From positions 1,860,001 to 1,924,000 of the forward strand of contig NZ_CP016312.1 of the NCBI RefSeq assembly GCF_001880325.1: a stretch of DNA of 64,000 bases, written 5' to 3'. Numbering within the stretch: position 1 is the first letter of the stretch; every line of letters starts with the position of its first letter. This document shows positions 8,634-17,148 of the stretch, piece by piece. The DNA is from Thermus brockianus. Lineage in GTDB: Bacteria; Deinococcota; Deinococci; Deinococcales; Thermaceae. Made by a program: the position numbers and the translations under genes. The notes under the pieces were generated by a model, which had not been told where the DNA came from, made no database searches, and worked only from the letters and a program-made list of their open reading frames with translations.

Positions 8634-9436
8634 CCCTTTACCGACCCGGCCAGGAGCCCCCGCAGGAAGTAGCGGCCCAGGAAGATGTAGACCAAAAGGG
8701 TGGGCAGGGCGGCCAGGATAGCGCCGGCCATGGGCAGGTTCCACTTCACCGCCTCGCCTCCGGCGAGCTGGGCCAGGGCCACGGTGATGGGCTGGCTTTC
8801 GGGCCGGGTCAAGGTCACGGCGAAAAGGAACTCGTTCCAGATCTGAGTAAACTGCCAGATGGCCACCACCACGAACGCGGGGGCGGATAGGGGCAGGATC
8901 ACGTGGCGGAACACGCCGAAGAAGCCCGCCCCGTCAATGCGGGCGGCCTCCACCAGCTCGTCGGGGATTTCGCTGTAGTAGTTCTTGAAGATCAGGGTAA
9001 CGATGGGGATGCCGTAGACCACGTGCACCAGGATGAGGCCGAGAAGGGTGCCGTAGAGCCCGATGGCCTTCACGAACTGGAAAAGGGGGATGAGGACGCT
9101 CTGGTAGGGGATGAACATGCCGAAAAGCATGAGGGCGAAGAGGAGGTTGGCGCCGGGGAAGGGCCACTTGGCCAGGACGTAGCCGTTTAAGGCCCCCACC
9201 ATGGCGGAAAGCAGGGTGGCGGAGATGGCCAGGACCAGGGAGTTTTGGAACTTGGGCCGGAAGGCCTCCCAAGCGATCCGGAAGCTTTCCCAGTAAATGG
9301 GGTCAGGCCAGTACCAGACGGTGTCCAGGGTGATCTTGGCGGGTTCCTTGAGCGCCGTGAGGATCACCAGGTAGACGGGCAGGAGGAAAAACGCCGTCAT
9401 GAGGAGGAGGAAGGCGTAGAGGAGGGCCCGGCCCAT
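8630..9436 (-). CDS. Sugar ABC transporter permease, MalG type
   Basis: A 268-residue inner-membrane permease with six predicted membrane segments. The EAA loop that contacts the ATPase is visible as [20 protein letters not shown]. It is co-transcribed with the MalF-type permease (one-base overlap at 9436) and the upstream binding protein. It forms the second half of a carbohydrate channel. Confidence 0.93.
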   Translation of the reverse strand: MGRALLYAFLLLMTAFFLLPVYLVILTALKEPAKITLDTVWYWPDPIYWESFRIAWEAFRPKFQNSLVLAISATLLSAMVGALNGYVLAKWPFPGANLLFALMLFGMFIPYQSVLIPLFQFVKAIGLYGTLLGLILVHVVYGIPIVTLIFKNYYSEIPDELVEAARIDGAGFFGVFRHVILPLSAPAFVVVAIWQFTQIWNEFLFAVTLTRPESQPITVALAQLAGGEAVKWNLPMAGAILAALPTLLVYIFLGRYFLRGLLAGSVKG

Positions 9437-10545
9437 CAGCGCCGCACCTCCTTCCTAAGCTGGCTCGCCAGGTAAGGGATGACCACGAGGGCCACGAGGA
9501 GGAGGAGCAGGATGCCGATGGCCGCCCCTTTGGCGAACTGGTTGCCCCGGAAGGCCAAAAGGTACATGTAAATGGCGGGCACGTCCGTGGGCGCGTAGTC
9601 CAGGCCGGCCATGGCGAAGATGAGGTCAAAGATCTTCAGGGCGATGTGGCCCAGGACGATCATGGCCGAAAGGGTGATGGGAGCGAGGAGGGGGAGGATG
9701 ACGTACCGGTAGGTCTGCCAGGGGCTAGCCCCGTCCACCTTGGCGGCTTCCAGGACCTCCACGGGGATGCCCCGAAGCCCTGCCAGGTAAAGGGCCATGG
9801 TGTACCCCGACATCTGCCACACCGCCGCCAGGATCACCCCCACCAGGGCCAGGCTGAAGCCGTGGGGCTCGGGGTAGGGGAGGAGGTGCACCCTTGGTCC
9901 AAAGGCGAAGGCCCAAAGGAGGAGCACCCCGCCCGAAAGGAGGGCAAAAAGGCGCCGCTTCCTTTCCCCTTCCCGGTGGGCCCGGTAGGCCACGTAAAGG
10001 AAGACGAGCCCCACCACGAGGGCGGTGTAAAAGGGGAGCTGGTTCCAGTCAAAGACCAGGACCTGCTCCCGGGTGGTCAGCCAGGGAAAGGACAAGGGGG
10101 GTAGGCCAAAGAGGGTGGGCAGGACGTTCACCCCGCCTTGGGGTTGGAGAAGCCAGCGCCAGATGGTCCCCGTGACCACGAAGGAGAGGGCCATGGGGAA
10201 GAGGAAGACGGTACGGAAAAAGCCTTCCCCCTTGGGGCTTTGGTCCAAAGCCACCGCTAGGAGAAGGCCGAGGCCCAGGCTTCCCGCCATGAAGAAGAAG
10301 GTGAAGAAGATCAGGTTCACCGCGCTTTGGCGGAAGCGCACGTCCACGAACCCCGTGAAGAGCTCGCGGTAGTTGGCGAGGCCCACAAAGTGGAGCTCGG
10401 GCCTTTGGGCCAAGGCTTGGGCGGGGTTCTTGCCCCAGTCGGTGAGGGAAACGTAAAGGTTCTGCCCGATGAAGCCGTAGACGAAGATGCCCACCGCCAC
10501 CAGGGAGGGGAGGAGGACCAAGAAGGCTGTGATGCGGTCGCGCAT
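9436..10545 (-). CDS. Sugar ABC transporter permease, MalF type
   Basis: A 369-residue permease, longer than the usual 300 because of a loop between membrane segments (around [12 protein letters not shown]). The EAA motif reads [20 protein letters not shown]. It partners the MalG-type permease and the glucose/mannose-type binding protein. No ATP-binding subunit is encoded here; in Thermus this importer type is known to borrow a shared MalK-like ATPase. Confidence 0.92.
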   Translation of the reverse strand: MRDRITAFLVLLPSLVAVGIFVYGFIGQNLYVSLTDWGKNPAQALAQRPELHFVGLANYRELFTGFVDVRFRQSAVNLIFFTFFFMAGSLGLGLLLAVALDQSPKGEGFFRTVFLFPMALSFVVTGTIWRWLLQPQGGVNVLPTLFGLPPLSFPWLTTREQVLVFDWNQLPFYTALVVGLVFLYVAYRAHREGERKRRLFALLSGGVLLLWAFAFGPRVHLLPYPEPHGFSLALVGVILAAVWQMSGYTMALYLAGLRGIPVEVLEAAKVDGASPWQTYRYVILPLLAPITLSAMIVLGHIALKIFDLIFAMAGLDYAPTDVPAIYMYLLAFRGNQFAKGAAIGILLLLLVALVVIPYLASQLRKEVRR

Positions 10546-10561
10546 GTTTCCTCGGGGAAAA

Positions 10562-10589
10562 CCCCGTGGGGGCTTAAACCCCCACGGGG
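10562..10589 (-). terminator. Intercistronic hairpin between binding protein and permeases
   Basis: A perfect 11-bp stem (CCCCGTGGGGG / CCCCCACGGGG, loop of six) in the 54-base gap after the binding-protein gene, followed on the minus strand by TTTTCCCC. It probably acts as a leaky terminator or 3'-end stabiliser that lets more binding protein than permease be made. Confidence 0.6.
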
Positions 10590-10599
10590 GAAAGGGCCT

Positions 10600-11835
10600 T
10601 TAGCGGCCCAGGCCCACCTGGTCGGCGATGGCCTGGGCGGCGTTGGCCGCTGCCTGCGGGCTCTTGGTCTGGAGGAAGATCTCCATCACCGTGCCGAACT
10701 GGCTCATGAAGCTCTCCGGCGCCACGGCCCCGTGGACCAGGGAGCCCACGATGCGGTTGGACTTCCAGTCCCGCATGGCCGCCTGGCCGTAGGCGTTGTA
10801 CTTGGCGGGGTCGGAGTCCAGGCGGGCGGCGATGGAGCCCTTGAGGGGGTTGAAGGTGTCCTGCCCCTCCTTGGAGCCCACCAGCCTAAGCCAGTTGAGG
10901 GCGTTTTGGCGGTTCTTGGCCCCCTTGGGCAGGCCGAAGGAGTCGGAAAGCATCATGAAGATCCCTTGGGTGCCCGGGGAGGGTGCCCAGGCGAAGTCCG
11001 TGCCGGGGCGAAGCTTCAGGGTAGTGGCCATGTAGCCCGCGGCCCAGTCGCCCATGATGTTGAAGGCGGCCTGGCCCTGGACCACCCGGTCCACCGCCTG
11101 CTGCCAGGAAAGCCCGGCAGCGTCCCTGTTGGCGCAGTCCAGCACCTTGCCGAAGGTTTCCCAGACCGCCACCGCCTTGGGGTCTGTGAACTTCAGCTTG
11201 CCGTTCCAGAGGTTGTTCCAGCCCTCCGCCCCCAGCATGGCCAGGGCCACGCTCTCCCACAGGTGCTGCTGCGTCCAGTTCTCGCCCAGGGCCAAGGGGG
11301 CCTGGAGGCCTTTGCGCTTAAGGGTTTCGCAGGTGGCGAGGAACTCGGCCCAGGTCCTAGGCGGGTTCACCCCCCACTCCCTGAGCTTCGCCGGGATGTA
11401 CCACATGACGTTGGAGCGGTGGATGTTCACCGGCACGCTCCAGATGCCCCCCTTGTAGGAGATGAGGTCAATGAGGCCCTTGGGGAAAGCCTGGAGCCAG
11501 CCCTCCTGGCGGAAGAGGGAGGTCAGGTCTTCCATGCGGTTGGCCACCACCCAGGTGCCGATGAGCTCCATGCCGGCGTGGACCTGGAAGGTGTCCGGGG
11601 GGTCGCCCCCAAGCATCCGGGTCTTCAGGACCGCTTTGGCGTTGACCCCGGCCCCCCCGGTGACCGTGGCGTTGATGACCTCCACGCCCGGGTACTTCTG
11701 CTTGTAGAGCCGGATGAGGGCCTCGAGGGCCGGCCCCTCGTCCCCCGCCCACCAGGAGAAGATCTCCAGCTTGCCCGTCTGGGCCAGGGCGCTAAGCCCC
11801 AAGGCCATGCCGAGTACCCAAAGCCACTTCCTCAT
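10600..11835 (-). CDS. Glucose/mannose-type ABC transporter substrate-binding protein
   Basis: A 411-residue exported family 1 binding protein. The signal peptide [19 protein letters not shown] precedes the mature start [15 protein letters not shown]. It is very similar to the T. thermophilus glucose/galactose-binding protein as I remember it, including [13 protein letters not shown] and the ligand-region tryptophans (ENWTQQHLW). The ATG at 11835 is preceded by GGAGG at five bases, so the longer MEVG start is rejected. It feeds the two permeases downstream. Confidence 0.94.
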   Translation of the reverse strand: MRKWLWVLGMALGLSALAQTGKLEIFSWWAGDEGPALEALIRLYKQKYPGVEVINATVTGGAGVNAKAVLKTRMLGGDPPDTFQVHAGMELIGTWVVANRMEDLTSLFRQEGWLQAFPKGLIDLISYKGGIWSVPVNIHRSNVMWYIPAKLREWGVNPPRTWAEFLATCETLKRKGLQAPLALGENWTQQHLWESVALAMLGAEGWNNLWNGKLKFTDPKAVAVWETFGKVLDCANRDAAGLSWQQAVDRVVQGQAAFNIMGDWAAGYMATTLKLRPGTDFAWAPSPGTQGIFMMLSDSFGLPKGAKNRQNALNWLRLVGSKEGQDTFNPLKGSIAARLDSDPAKYNAYGQAAMRDWKSNRIVGSLVHGAVAPESFMSQFGTVMEIFLQTKSPQAAANAAQAIADQVGLGR

Positions 11836-12985
11836 ACCTACCTCCATTGCGACGTGGGCTTTCCGCCCACAGGCCGCCTAGCTCAAAGAAGCGCGCCAAG
11901 AAGAGGCTCGCCCCACCCACCGCCGCCGCCAGGTGCCCGTAGGAGGAGGGCTGGACCGGTAGGGCGCGGTGGGTTTCCAAAAAAGCGTGCTCCGCCAGGG
12001 CGCGGCGCAAGGGGGCTTCCAGGAAAGGGAATAGCTCCGCCGCCTTCCCCCCCACCACCACCCGAGCGGGGTCGTAGGCCACGGCCAGGTTGGCCAAGAA
12101 CTTCCCTAGGTGTTCGCCCAGGTGGGCTAAGGCGGCTTGGGCCGAGGGGTTTCCCGCTTGGGCCTTGGCCAAGAGGGCCTCGAGGCCCTCCGCCTCGCCC
12201 CCAAGGGCCCGGTGGTGGCGCAAGAGGGCTCCGAGGCCGAGCTCGGTTTCCAAACACCCCTTGCGCCCGCAGGCGCAAGGGCGTTCCTCGGGGCCGAGCC
12301 AGTGGCCCACCTCCCCCGCAGCCCCGTTTGTGCCCCTCAGGAGGCGGCCTTCCGAAACCACCCCCACGCCGAGGCCGGTGCTTAGCACCAGGTAGGCCAG
12401 GTTCTCTTCCCCGTGGAAGAAGACCTCGGAGAGGGCCGAGGCTTTGGCGTCGTTCTCCGCCAGGGCGGGTAGGGGGAAGGAGGCCAGGTAGGGGTTCAGG
12501 TCCAGATCCCGCCAGCCCAGGTTAGGGGCGTAGAGGAGCTTGTTCCCCACCACCACCCCGGGCAGGGTGAAGCCGAGGCCCAAGGCCCCATGGGCCTGGG
12601 GCAGGGCTTCCTGGAGGAGCCGGGCAAAGCGCTCTTCCGGCCCCGCCTCCTTGGGGTGGGCCCACTCCCTGGCCCAAAGGACCTCTCCCCGCCAGTCCAA
12701 GGCGAGGAGTACCGTCCCCTCCACCCCAATTTCGGCGCCTAGGGCGAAGCGGGCCCCTGGACGGAGGTGCAGGAGGGTGCCCGGACGGCCCAAGGGAGGT
12801 GAGGTGAGCGTCCCCTCTTCCAAGAGCCCTTCCTTAAGGAGTTCGTCCACAAGCCGGCTCACGGCGCTTTTGGCCAGGCCCGTGAGCCGGGAGAGGTCAG
12901 CCCGGGTAAGGGGGCCCCGCCTCAGGTGGGCCAGGATGGCCCGGCGGTTGAGCCTGCGGATTTCCTGCGCATCCCCCTTACGCAC
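11792..12985 (-). CDS. ROK-family transcriptional repressor
   Basis: A 397-residue NagC/XylR-type repressor. An N-terminal winged helix ([20 protein letters not shown]) is joined to a ROK sugar-kinase-like domain with the zinc motif [10 protein letters not shown] and GLGVGVV. It presumably senses a sugar and controls the glucose ABC operon, whose first gene it overlaps by 44 bases. The start is the GTG at 12985, preceded by AAGGAGG at five bases; the long upstream in-frame extension is non-coding. Confidence 0.9.
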   Translation of the reverse strand: MRKGDAQEIRRLNRRAILAHLRRGPLTRADLSRLTGLAKSAVSRLVDELLKEGLLEEGTLTSPPLGRPGTLLHLRPGARFALGAEIGVEGTVLLALDWRGEVLWAREWAHPKEAGPEERFARLLQEALPQAHGALGLGFTLPGVVVGNKLLYAPNLGWRDLDLNPYLASFPLPALAENDAKASALSEVFFHGEENLAYLVLSTGLGVGVVSEGRLLRGTNGAAGEVGHWLGPEERPCACGRKGCLETELGLGALLRHHRALGGEAEGLEALLAKAQAGNPSAQAALAHLGEHLGKFLANLAVAYDPARVVVGGKAAELFPFLEAPLRRALAEHAFLETHRALPVQPSSYGHLAAAVGGASLFLARFFELGGLWAESPRRNGGRYEEVALGTRHGLGA

Positions 12986-12996
12986 CCTTGCCTCCT

Positions 12997-13045
12997 TTAG
13001 TTCGTTCTCGGGACTAAGTAAACCATCCTCCCCGTCCTCTGTCAA
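12997..13045 (-). promoter_or_regulatory. ROK gene promoter and probable auto-operator
   Basis: On the minus strand a consensus TTGACA (13045-13040), a 17-base spacer and TTTACT (13022-13017). Overlapping the -10 is an inverted repeat with TTAGT (12997-13001) and ACTAA (13013-13017) half-sites. A repressor bound there would block the ROK-glucose ABC operon, so autoregulation is inferred. A second TTGACA lies at 13056-13051. Confidence 0.7.
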
Positions 13046-13139
13046 GCCCTTGTCAATCCGGCCCAAGCGCCTTAGCCTAAGGGCAAGGCCCGCTAGGGCC
13101 TCAAAGCCAGGTCCGTTGCCCTGGTGCCTGGGCGCGTAG

Positions 13140-13250
13140 TCCAGGCTTAAAGTGGGGAAGTCCGGTGCAAGTCCGGCGCTGTCCCGCAACGGTAACCGGC
13201 CAAGCTACGCGGTTCGCTTCGCAGGCCGGAAGCCCGAATACCTGCCAGGG
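13140..13250 (+). ncRNA. Cobalamin riboswitch
   Basis: The conserved B12-box core is easily read: GGTGCAAGTCCGGC, GCTGTCCCGCAACGGTAA, then GGAAGCCCGAATACCTGCC. It stands about 155 bases upstream of a B12 importer operon, in the sense orientation. Adenosylcobalamin binding should switch off the operon through the downstream hairpins. Confidence 0.95.
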
Positions 13251-13252
13251 CC

Positions 13253-13275
13253 GCCCGCCTTGCCCCAAGGCGGGC
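13253..13275 (+). terminator. Expression-platform hairpin 1 of the B12 riboswitch
   Basis: A perfect 10-bp stem, GCCCGCCTTG / CAAGGCGGGC with a three-base loop, starts three bases after the aptamer. It lacks a U-run, so it may be an anti-terminator arm or a Rho-assisted stop. Confidence 0.55.
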
Positions 13276-13320
13276 ACCTCACGCGGATGGGGGAGCGTTG
13301 GGGGCTTGCTTGGCTTTTCC

Positions 13321-13346
13321 CGCCCCTGCCGCTTCAGGCAGGGGCG
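13321..13346 (+). terminator. Expression-platform hairpin 2 of the B12 riboswitch
   Basis: A perfect 10-bp stem, CGCCCCTGCC / GGCAGGGGCG with a six-base loop, about 50 bases before the ribosome-binding site of the binding-protein gene. It is a second candidate control element of the leader. Confidence 0.5.
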
Positions 13347-13405
13347 TTGCCCTACCTCCCCCGGGCCCGGTGCCCCTGGCCCTAGCGGCCTTAAGGGAGG
13401 TAGGC

Positions 13406-14260
13406 ATGAAGAAGCTTGCGGCGTTTTTGTCGGTTCTGTTGGCCTTAGCCTTCGCCTTTCCCCTCACCCTCACGGACGACCTGGGGCGCCAGGTCACGCT
13501 CAAAGCCGCGCCCAAGCGCATCGTTTCCATGCTGCCCTCGGTGACGGAGACGGTGTGCGCCCTCGGGGCCTGCGACCGCCTGGTGGCCACGGACGACTAC
13601 TCCGACTGGCCGGAGGGCGTGAAGCGGCTGCCCAAGGCGGGGGGGCTTTACAACCCGAACCCCGAGCTCATCGTCTCCCTGAAGCCGGACCTGGTCCTGG
13701 CTTCCCGCTACGGTAGGCTTTACGAAACCCTGGAACGGGCGGGGCTTACCGTGTTCGTGGTGCGCACGGAAACCTACGAGGACATCTTCAAGACCGTGCG
13801 CACCCTGGCCCAGCTCCTAGGGCTTCCCGCCCAGGGGGAGAGGTTGGTGGCCCAGATCCAGCGGGAGGTCTACGGGGAGGAGGCCCGGGCGGCCAAGGCC
13901 AAGGCCCGGCCTCGGGTCTATTACGAGATTGACCCTACCCCCTACACCGTGGGCCCGGAAAGCTTCATCGGGGTCCTCATCCAGAAGGCCCGGGGGGTGA
14001 ACATCGTCCCCAAGGAGCTCGGGCTTTTCCCCAAGATCGCTCCCGAGTTCGTGGTGGAGAAAAACCCCGAGGTCATCGTGGCCACCTACCCGGGTGCCCG
14101 AGAAACTATCCAAAGCCGGCCCGGCTGGAGCCGGGTGAGGGCGGTGCAGGCGGGAAGGATTTGCGTCTTTACCGGCGGCGAGGATAACCTCCTTTCCCGC
14201 CCCGGCCCCCGCGTGGCCCAGGGCCTGCGGCTCCTCGTGGACTGCTTCCACGGGCGTTAG
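13406..14260 (+). CDS. btuF: Cobalamin ABC transporter substrate-binding protein
   Basis: A 284-residue periplasmic binding protein. The signal peptide MKKLAAFLSVLLALAFAFP precedes a class III fold with TDDLGRQVTLKAAPKRIVSM, typical of BtuF/FhuD proteins. The riboswitch and the following BtuC and BtuD genes make vitamin B12 or a corrinoid the likely ligand. The ATG at 13406 has GGGAGG six bases upstream. Three bases separate it from the permease gene. Confidence 0.92.
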   Translation: MKKLAAFLSVLLALAFAFPLTLTDDLGRQVTLKAAPKRIVSMLPSVTETVCALGACDRLVATDDYSDWPEGVKRLPKAGGLYNPNPELIVSLKPDLVLASRYGRLYETLERAGLTVFVVRTETYEDIFKTVRTLAQLLGLPAQGERLVAQIQREVYGEEARAAKAKARPRVYYEIDPTPYTVGPESFIGVLIQKARGVNIVPKELGLFPKIAPEFVVEKNPEVIVATYPGARETIQSRPGWSRVRAVQAGRICVFTGGEDNLLSRPGPRVAQGLRLLVDCFHGR

Positions 14261-14263
14261 GCC

Positions 14264-15292
14264 ATGACCCTTTCCCTGCCCCTGGCCCTCCGGCGGAGCC
14301 TGGTCTTCGCCTGGCTCCTCGGCCTCTTGGCCTTGGCCTTGGTGCTAGGGCTCGCCCTGGGGGCGGTGGTGGTGCCCCCAGGGGAGGTGGTGCGCGCCCT
14401 TTTGGGCCTCGAGGCTAACCCCATCGTCACCGAGCTCCGCCTCCCCCGGGTCCTCGGGGGGATGCTGGTGGGGGCGGCCTTGGGGGTGGCGGGGGCCGCC
14501 TTCCAGGGGCTATTCCGCAACCCCTTGGCCGACCCTTACCTGATGGGGGCGGCCTCGGGAGCGGCCTTTGGCGTGACCCTCTTGGCCGTCCTCCTTGGGG
14601 GGCTTTCCCCCGCCTTCGCCCAGCACGCCGTCTTCCAGGGCCTTCCCCTCTCCGCTACCCTTTTCGGCTTCCTGGGGGCCGTCTTCGCCACCCTCCTCAC
14701 CCTGGTCCTGGCCGGCGGGGTGGCGCGGACCGGGGAGCTGGTCTTGGCGGGGGTGGTGGTGGGGAGCGTCCTCACGGGGCTCACCACCTACCTCATGCTC
14801 CAGGACGCCGACCGGGTGCGGGCGGTCTTCGCCTATACCCTGGGGAACCTGGCCTTTTTGGGGTGGCCCTCGGTGAAGGCGCTAACCCTCTTCCTTCTCC
14901 TCGCCCTGCCGCCCCTTCTCCTCCTGGGCCGGGTGCTGAACGCCCTGCAACTCGGGGAGGAGGTGGCGCAGAGCTTGGGGCTTCCCCTAAGCGCCCTGAA
15001 ACTCCTCCTCCTCGCCGCGGCCAGCCTCCTCACCGCAGCCAGCGTGGCCCAAGCGGGGATCATCGGCTTCGTGGGCCTTGTCACCCCCCATGCCTTGCGG
15101 CGCCTTCTGGGGGAGGACTACCGGGTGCTTCTCCCGGCCAGCGCCCTGGGCGGGGCCGCCCTTTTGGCGCTGGCCGACCTCCTGGCCCGCACCCTCACGC
15201 GGCCCGCCGAGCTTCCTGTGGGCGTGGTGACCACCCTTCTGGGGGGGCCTTTTTTCCTCTACCTCCTTTGGAGGCGCCGTGGCCGGGCTTGA
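14264..15292 (+). CDS. btuC: Cobalamin ABC transporter permease
   Basis: A 342-residue polytopic FecCD/BtuC-family permease with about ten membrane segments. Family landmarks are RLPRVLGGMLVGAALGVAGA, FQGLFRNPLADPYLMG and the C-terminal GFVGLVTPHALRRLLGEDYR. It forms the homodimeric channel for the BtuF ligand. Its end overlaps the ATPase gene by 14 bases. Confidence 0.93.
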   Translation: MTLSLPLALRRSLVFAWLLGLLALALVLGLALGAVVVPPGEVVRALLGLEANPIVTELRLPRVLGGMLVGAALGVAGAAFQGLFRNPLADPYLMGAASGAAFGVTLLAVLLGGLSPAFAQHAVFQGLPLSATLFGFLGAVFATLLTLVLAGGVARTGELVLAGVVVGSVLTGLTTYLMLQDADRVRAVFAYTLGNLAFLGWPSVKALTLFLLLALPPLLLLGRVLNALQLGEEVAQSLGLPLSALKLLLLAAASLLTAASVAQAGIIGFVGLVTPHALRRLLGEDYRVLLPASALGGAALLALADLLARTLTRPAELPVGVVTTLLGGPFFLYLLWRRRGRA

Positions 15293-16031
15293 AGCCAGGG
15301 GCATCGTGGGGCCCTTTGCCCTAAGGGGGGTGGACCTCCTCGTGCGCCCGGGGGAGTGGGTGGCCCTCCTGGGGCCCAATGGCTCCGGCAAGAGCACCCT
15401 CCTTAGGGTGATGGCGGGGCTTCTTAGGCCCAAGGGGGGAGGGGTGTACCTGGAGGGAAAGCCCCTTAGGGCCTACGGGAGCTACGCCCGGGGCCGGCTC
15501 CTCGCCTACCTGCCCCAAGGGGGGCCGTACCCGGAGGGGCTCGTGGTGGAGGAGGTGGTGCGCCTGGGAAGGCTTCCCTACCTTGGCTTATGGGGTAGGG
15601 AAGGGGGGGAGGACCGGGAGGCGGTGGCCTGGGCCCTGGAGGTGGCGGGGGCGGCCCACCTAAGGGGCCGGTTTCTGGGCACCCTCTCTGGGGGCGAGAG
15701 GCAACGGGTCCTCCTGGCCCGCGCCCTGGCGGCGAGGCCCCGCTACCTCCTCCTGGACGAGCCCACCACCTACCTGGACCTGGCGCACCAGGCCGAGGTG
15801 GTGGCCCTCCTTAGGGGCCTTGCGGAACGGGGGGTAGGGGTGCTTTCCGTTCTGCACGATCCCAACCAGGCGGCTTTGGCCCACCGGGTGGCGGTCTTGC
15901 GGGATGGCCGGCTGCTTTCGGAGGGGCCGCCCGGGGCCGTGCTGACGGAGCCCCTTCTCCGGGGGCTTTACGGGCCCCGGGTGCGGGTGGCCCTCTTGGA
16001 GGGGAGGCCCCATGTCTACCTGGACGGATAG
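15279..16031 (+). CDS. btuD: Cobalamin ABC transporter ATP-binding protein
   Basis: A 250-residue ABC ATPase. Walker A GPNGSGKST (near residue 32), signature LSGGERQR, Walker B LLLDEPTTYLD and the switch histidine in VLHDPN are all present. It starts with GTG inside the end of btuC. It powers the B12 importer. Confidence 0.94.
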   Translation: MAGLEARGIVGPFALRGVDLLVRPGEWVALLGPNGSGKSTLLRVMAGLLRPKGGGVYLEGKPLRAYGSYARGRLLAYLPQGGPYPEGLVVEEVVRLGRLPYLGLWGREGGEDREAVAWALEVAGAAHLRGRFLGTLSGGERQRVLLARALAARPRYLLLDEPTTYLDLAHQAEVVALLRGLAERGVGVLSVLHDPNQAALAHRVAVLRDGRLLSEGPPGAVLTEPLLRGLYGPRVRVALLEGRPHVYLDG

Positions 16032-16344
16032 GGCCAGGCTCTACGTGCGGGGCCGGGCCCTTCTCCTAGACCTGGGAAGGGAGGCCCTTTTCTACACGGA
16101 AAGCGGCCCGAGGCGGGCCCGCTACCTCCTGGTGGGGCGGCTTTCCCCCCCGGAGTGGCTTCGGCTCGCCCTGCCCCGGCAAGGGGTGCTCCACTACCCC
16201 CTTTCCGTGGACCCCTTGGCCTTTGAGTGGGAGGGGGATACCCTCCTCCTGCCGGGCCTGAGGGTGTACCTGGGAGGGCCACCCCCCTTCGTGGAAACCC
16301 CCTACTACGCCTGGTGCTTGACGGAAGGGGCGGGAAAGGAGTAG
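16012..16344 (+). CDS. Hypothetical protein at the end of the B12 operon
   Basis: A 110-residue soluble protein, overlapping btuD by 20 bases and thus translationally coupled to it. No recognisable domain; the sequence is beta-rich with a proline-rich C-terminal part (GGPPPFVETPYY). Its place under the cobalamin riboswitch suggests a role linked to corrinoid uptake or use, but nothing in the sequence shows one. Confidence 0.6.
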   Translation: MSTWTDRARLYVRGRALLLDLGREALFYTESGPRRARYLLVGRLSPPEWLRLALPRQGVLHYPLSVDPLAFEWEGDTLLLPGLRVYLGGPPPFVETPYYAWCLTEGAGKE

Positions 16345-16352
16345 GGTGGCCT

Positions 16353-16368
16353 TACCGACCGTTCGGTC
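16353..16368. promoter_or_regulatory. TetR-family operator, PfmR-like
   Basis: TACCGACCGTTCGGTC, with perfect CGACCG/CGGTCG arms around a central TT, 15 bases upstream of the FabG-like gene's start. It fits the consensus I recall for T. thermophilus PfmR (TACCGACCGNTNGGTN), a repressor of phenylacetate and fatty-acid metabolism genes. Confidence 0.7.
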
Positions 16369-16383
16369 GTGAGGAGGTGCGCC

Positions 16384-17121
16384 GTGCGGCTCAAGGACAA
16401 GGTGGTCCTCATCACCGGGGCGGCCCACGGGATCGGCCGGGCCACCCTGGAGCTCTTTGCCCGGGAAGGCGCCAGGCTGGTGGCGGTGGACATAGAGGAA
16501 GGCCCTTTGGAGGAGGCGGCCTCCGCCACGGGGGCCATGCCCCTCAGGATGGACGTGGCCGACCCCGCCTCCGTGGAGCGGGGCTTCGGGGAGGCCTTGG
16601 CCCGGTTCGGGCGGCTGGACGGGGTGGTGCACTACGCCGGCATCACCCGGGACAACTTCCACTGGAAGATGCCCCTGGAGGACTGGGAGCTGGTCCTTAG
16701 GGTGAACCTCACGGGGAGCTTCCTGGTGGCGCGGGCGGCGAGCGAGGCCATGCGGGAGCGGAACCCGGGGAGCATCGTGCTCACGGCGAGCCGGGTGTAC
16801 CTGGGGAACCTGGGGCAGGCGAACTATGCGGCTTCCAAGGCGGGGGTGGTGGGGCTTACCCGGACCCTGGCCTTGGAGCTTGGGCGGTACGGGATCCGGG
16901 TGAACGCCTTGGCGCCGGGGTTTATTGAGACGCGGATGACGGCCAAGGTGCCGGAGAAGGTGCGGGAGAAGGCCATCCAGGCCACGCCTTTAGGGCGGGC
17001 GGGAAGCCCGTTGGAGGTGGCCTATGCGGCGCTTTTCCTCGTTTCCGACGAGTCTAGCTTCATCACCGGCCAGGTGCTTTTCGTGGACGGGGGTAGGACC
17101 ATCGGGGCGGCGCCCGCTTAG
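16384..17121 (+). CDS. Short-chain dehydrogenase, 3-oxoacyl-ACP reductase-like
   Basis: A 245-residue NAD(P)-dependent SDR. It has the cofactor motif TGAAHGIG, a catalytic serine in TASRVYLG and the YAASK active site, plus the C-terminal GQVLFVDGG. FabG/PhaB-like activity on beta-ketoacyl or hydroxyacyl substrates is likely. The GTG at 16384 is preceded by GAGGAGG. The TetR-type operator directly upstream points to control by a fatty-acid or aromatic catabolism repressor. Confidence 0.88.
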   Translation: MRLKDKVVLITGAAHGIGRATLELFAREGARLVAVDIEEGPLEEAASATGAMPLRMDVADPASVERGFGEALARFGRLDGVVHYAGITRDNFHWKMPLEDWELVLRVNLTGSFLVARAASEAMRERNPGSIVLTASRVYLGNLGQANYAASKAGVVGLTRTLALELGRYGIRVNALAPGFIETRMTAKVPEKVREKAIQATPLGRAGSPLEVAYAALFLVSDESSFITGQVLFVDGGRTIGAAPA

Positions 17122-17148
17122 GGGCCGTGCCCAAGGGGGTGGTGGGGG

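Noticed and set aside
10327-12525. 732-residue plus-strand open frame antisense to the sugar operon
   Set aside because: Shadow of high-GC genes on the other strand; composition is Gly/Pro/Arg-rich and the true genes are unmistakable.
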